Shown here: positions 13,626-13,655 of the stretch, piece by piece
Layout: the number at the start of each line of letters is the position of its first letter
How positions within the stretch are numbered: the first letter of the stretch is position 1
NCBI GenBank assembly: GCA_964384805.1
Contig: CAYLLO010000033.1
Location: forward strand, 1-13,655
Source of the DNA: HGM10611 sp964384805
GTDB lineage: Bacteria; Bacillota_I; Bacilli_A; ML615J-28; CAG-313
Length of the DNA: 13,655 nucleotides
Direction: 5' to 3'
Program-made: the position numbers and the translations under genes
Notes under the pieces: generated by a model
The model's input: only the letters and a program-made list of their open reading frames with translations
What the model was told of the DNA's origin: nothing
The model's database searches: none

Positions 13626-13655
13626 GCTTCTCCTTTCATTTTATATTGTTCTAAA

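Noticed and set aside
1..13655. Recoded TGA, tRNA/rRNA genes, CRISPR array, insertion sequence or defence island
   Set aside because: TGA ends the cse60-like gene and Trp is TGG. No cloverleaf, spaced repeats, transposase motif or defence-gene motif was found on reading both strands.

Overview
The window comes from a low-GC, Gram-positive-type bacterium. Signs of this are an AT-rich genome, strong GGAGG-type ribosome binding sites, sigma-A-like promoters often with a TGn extended -10, a RelQ-type alarmone synthetase and an RqcH/gmk/rpoZ neighbourhood like that of Bacillus (established knowledge). Tryptophan is read from TGG, and one gene ends in TGA, so the code is standard and Mycoplasma-type recoding is unlikely. 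A Cse60-like gene, a family known from endospore formers, together with a small genome style, suggests a Bacillota lineage such as Erysipelotrichia, Turicibacter/Haloplasma or a relative of Acholeplasma/Izemoplasma. The exact placement is inference.

Layout. Bases 1-163 hold a 77-nt nested hairpin behind a two-gene minus-strand operon: a serine beta-lactamase-fold hydrolase, then a lipoprotein with a PASTA domain and a staphylococcal-nuclease domain. A shared intergenic region with divergent promoters leads to plus-strand udk (uridine kinase). udk converges on minus-strand relQ (small (p)ppGpp synthetase), with two terminator hairpins between them. Bases 3729-4204 carry no convincing gene: the relQ promoter, a possible 32-codon ORF with short duplicated pieces, and a terminator. 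Bases 4205-11746 are all minus strand. In transcription order they are gmk, rpoZ, an M32 carboxypeptidase, a hairpin, an unrecognised three-TM membrane protein, upp, an SGNH hydrolase and a 617-residue double-SIS protein of the MurQ/GCKR type. rqcH is divergent from gmk on the plus strand, and its end overlaps the end of a minus-strand cse60-like gene at the right edge.

How the genes relate. Several concern nucleotides and the GTP/alarmone economy: udk and upp salvage uridine and uracil to UMP, gmk makes GDP, relQ turns GTP/GDP into alarmones, and rpoZ is an RNA polymerase subunit. RqcH serves rescue of stalled ribosomes, and the M32 peptidase may recycle peptides. The SIS and SGNH proteins point to sugar-phosphate sensing and ester cleavage, with unknown substrates.

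No mobile element, CRISPR array, tRNA, rRNA or recognisable defence system is visible. Most of the window is housekeeping. The points most worth a second look are the GCKR-like protein, the unknown membrane protein with a hairpin in its leader, the hairpin between the ribosome binding site and start of the cse60-like gene, and the PASTA-nuclease lipoprotein.
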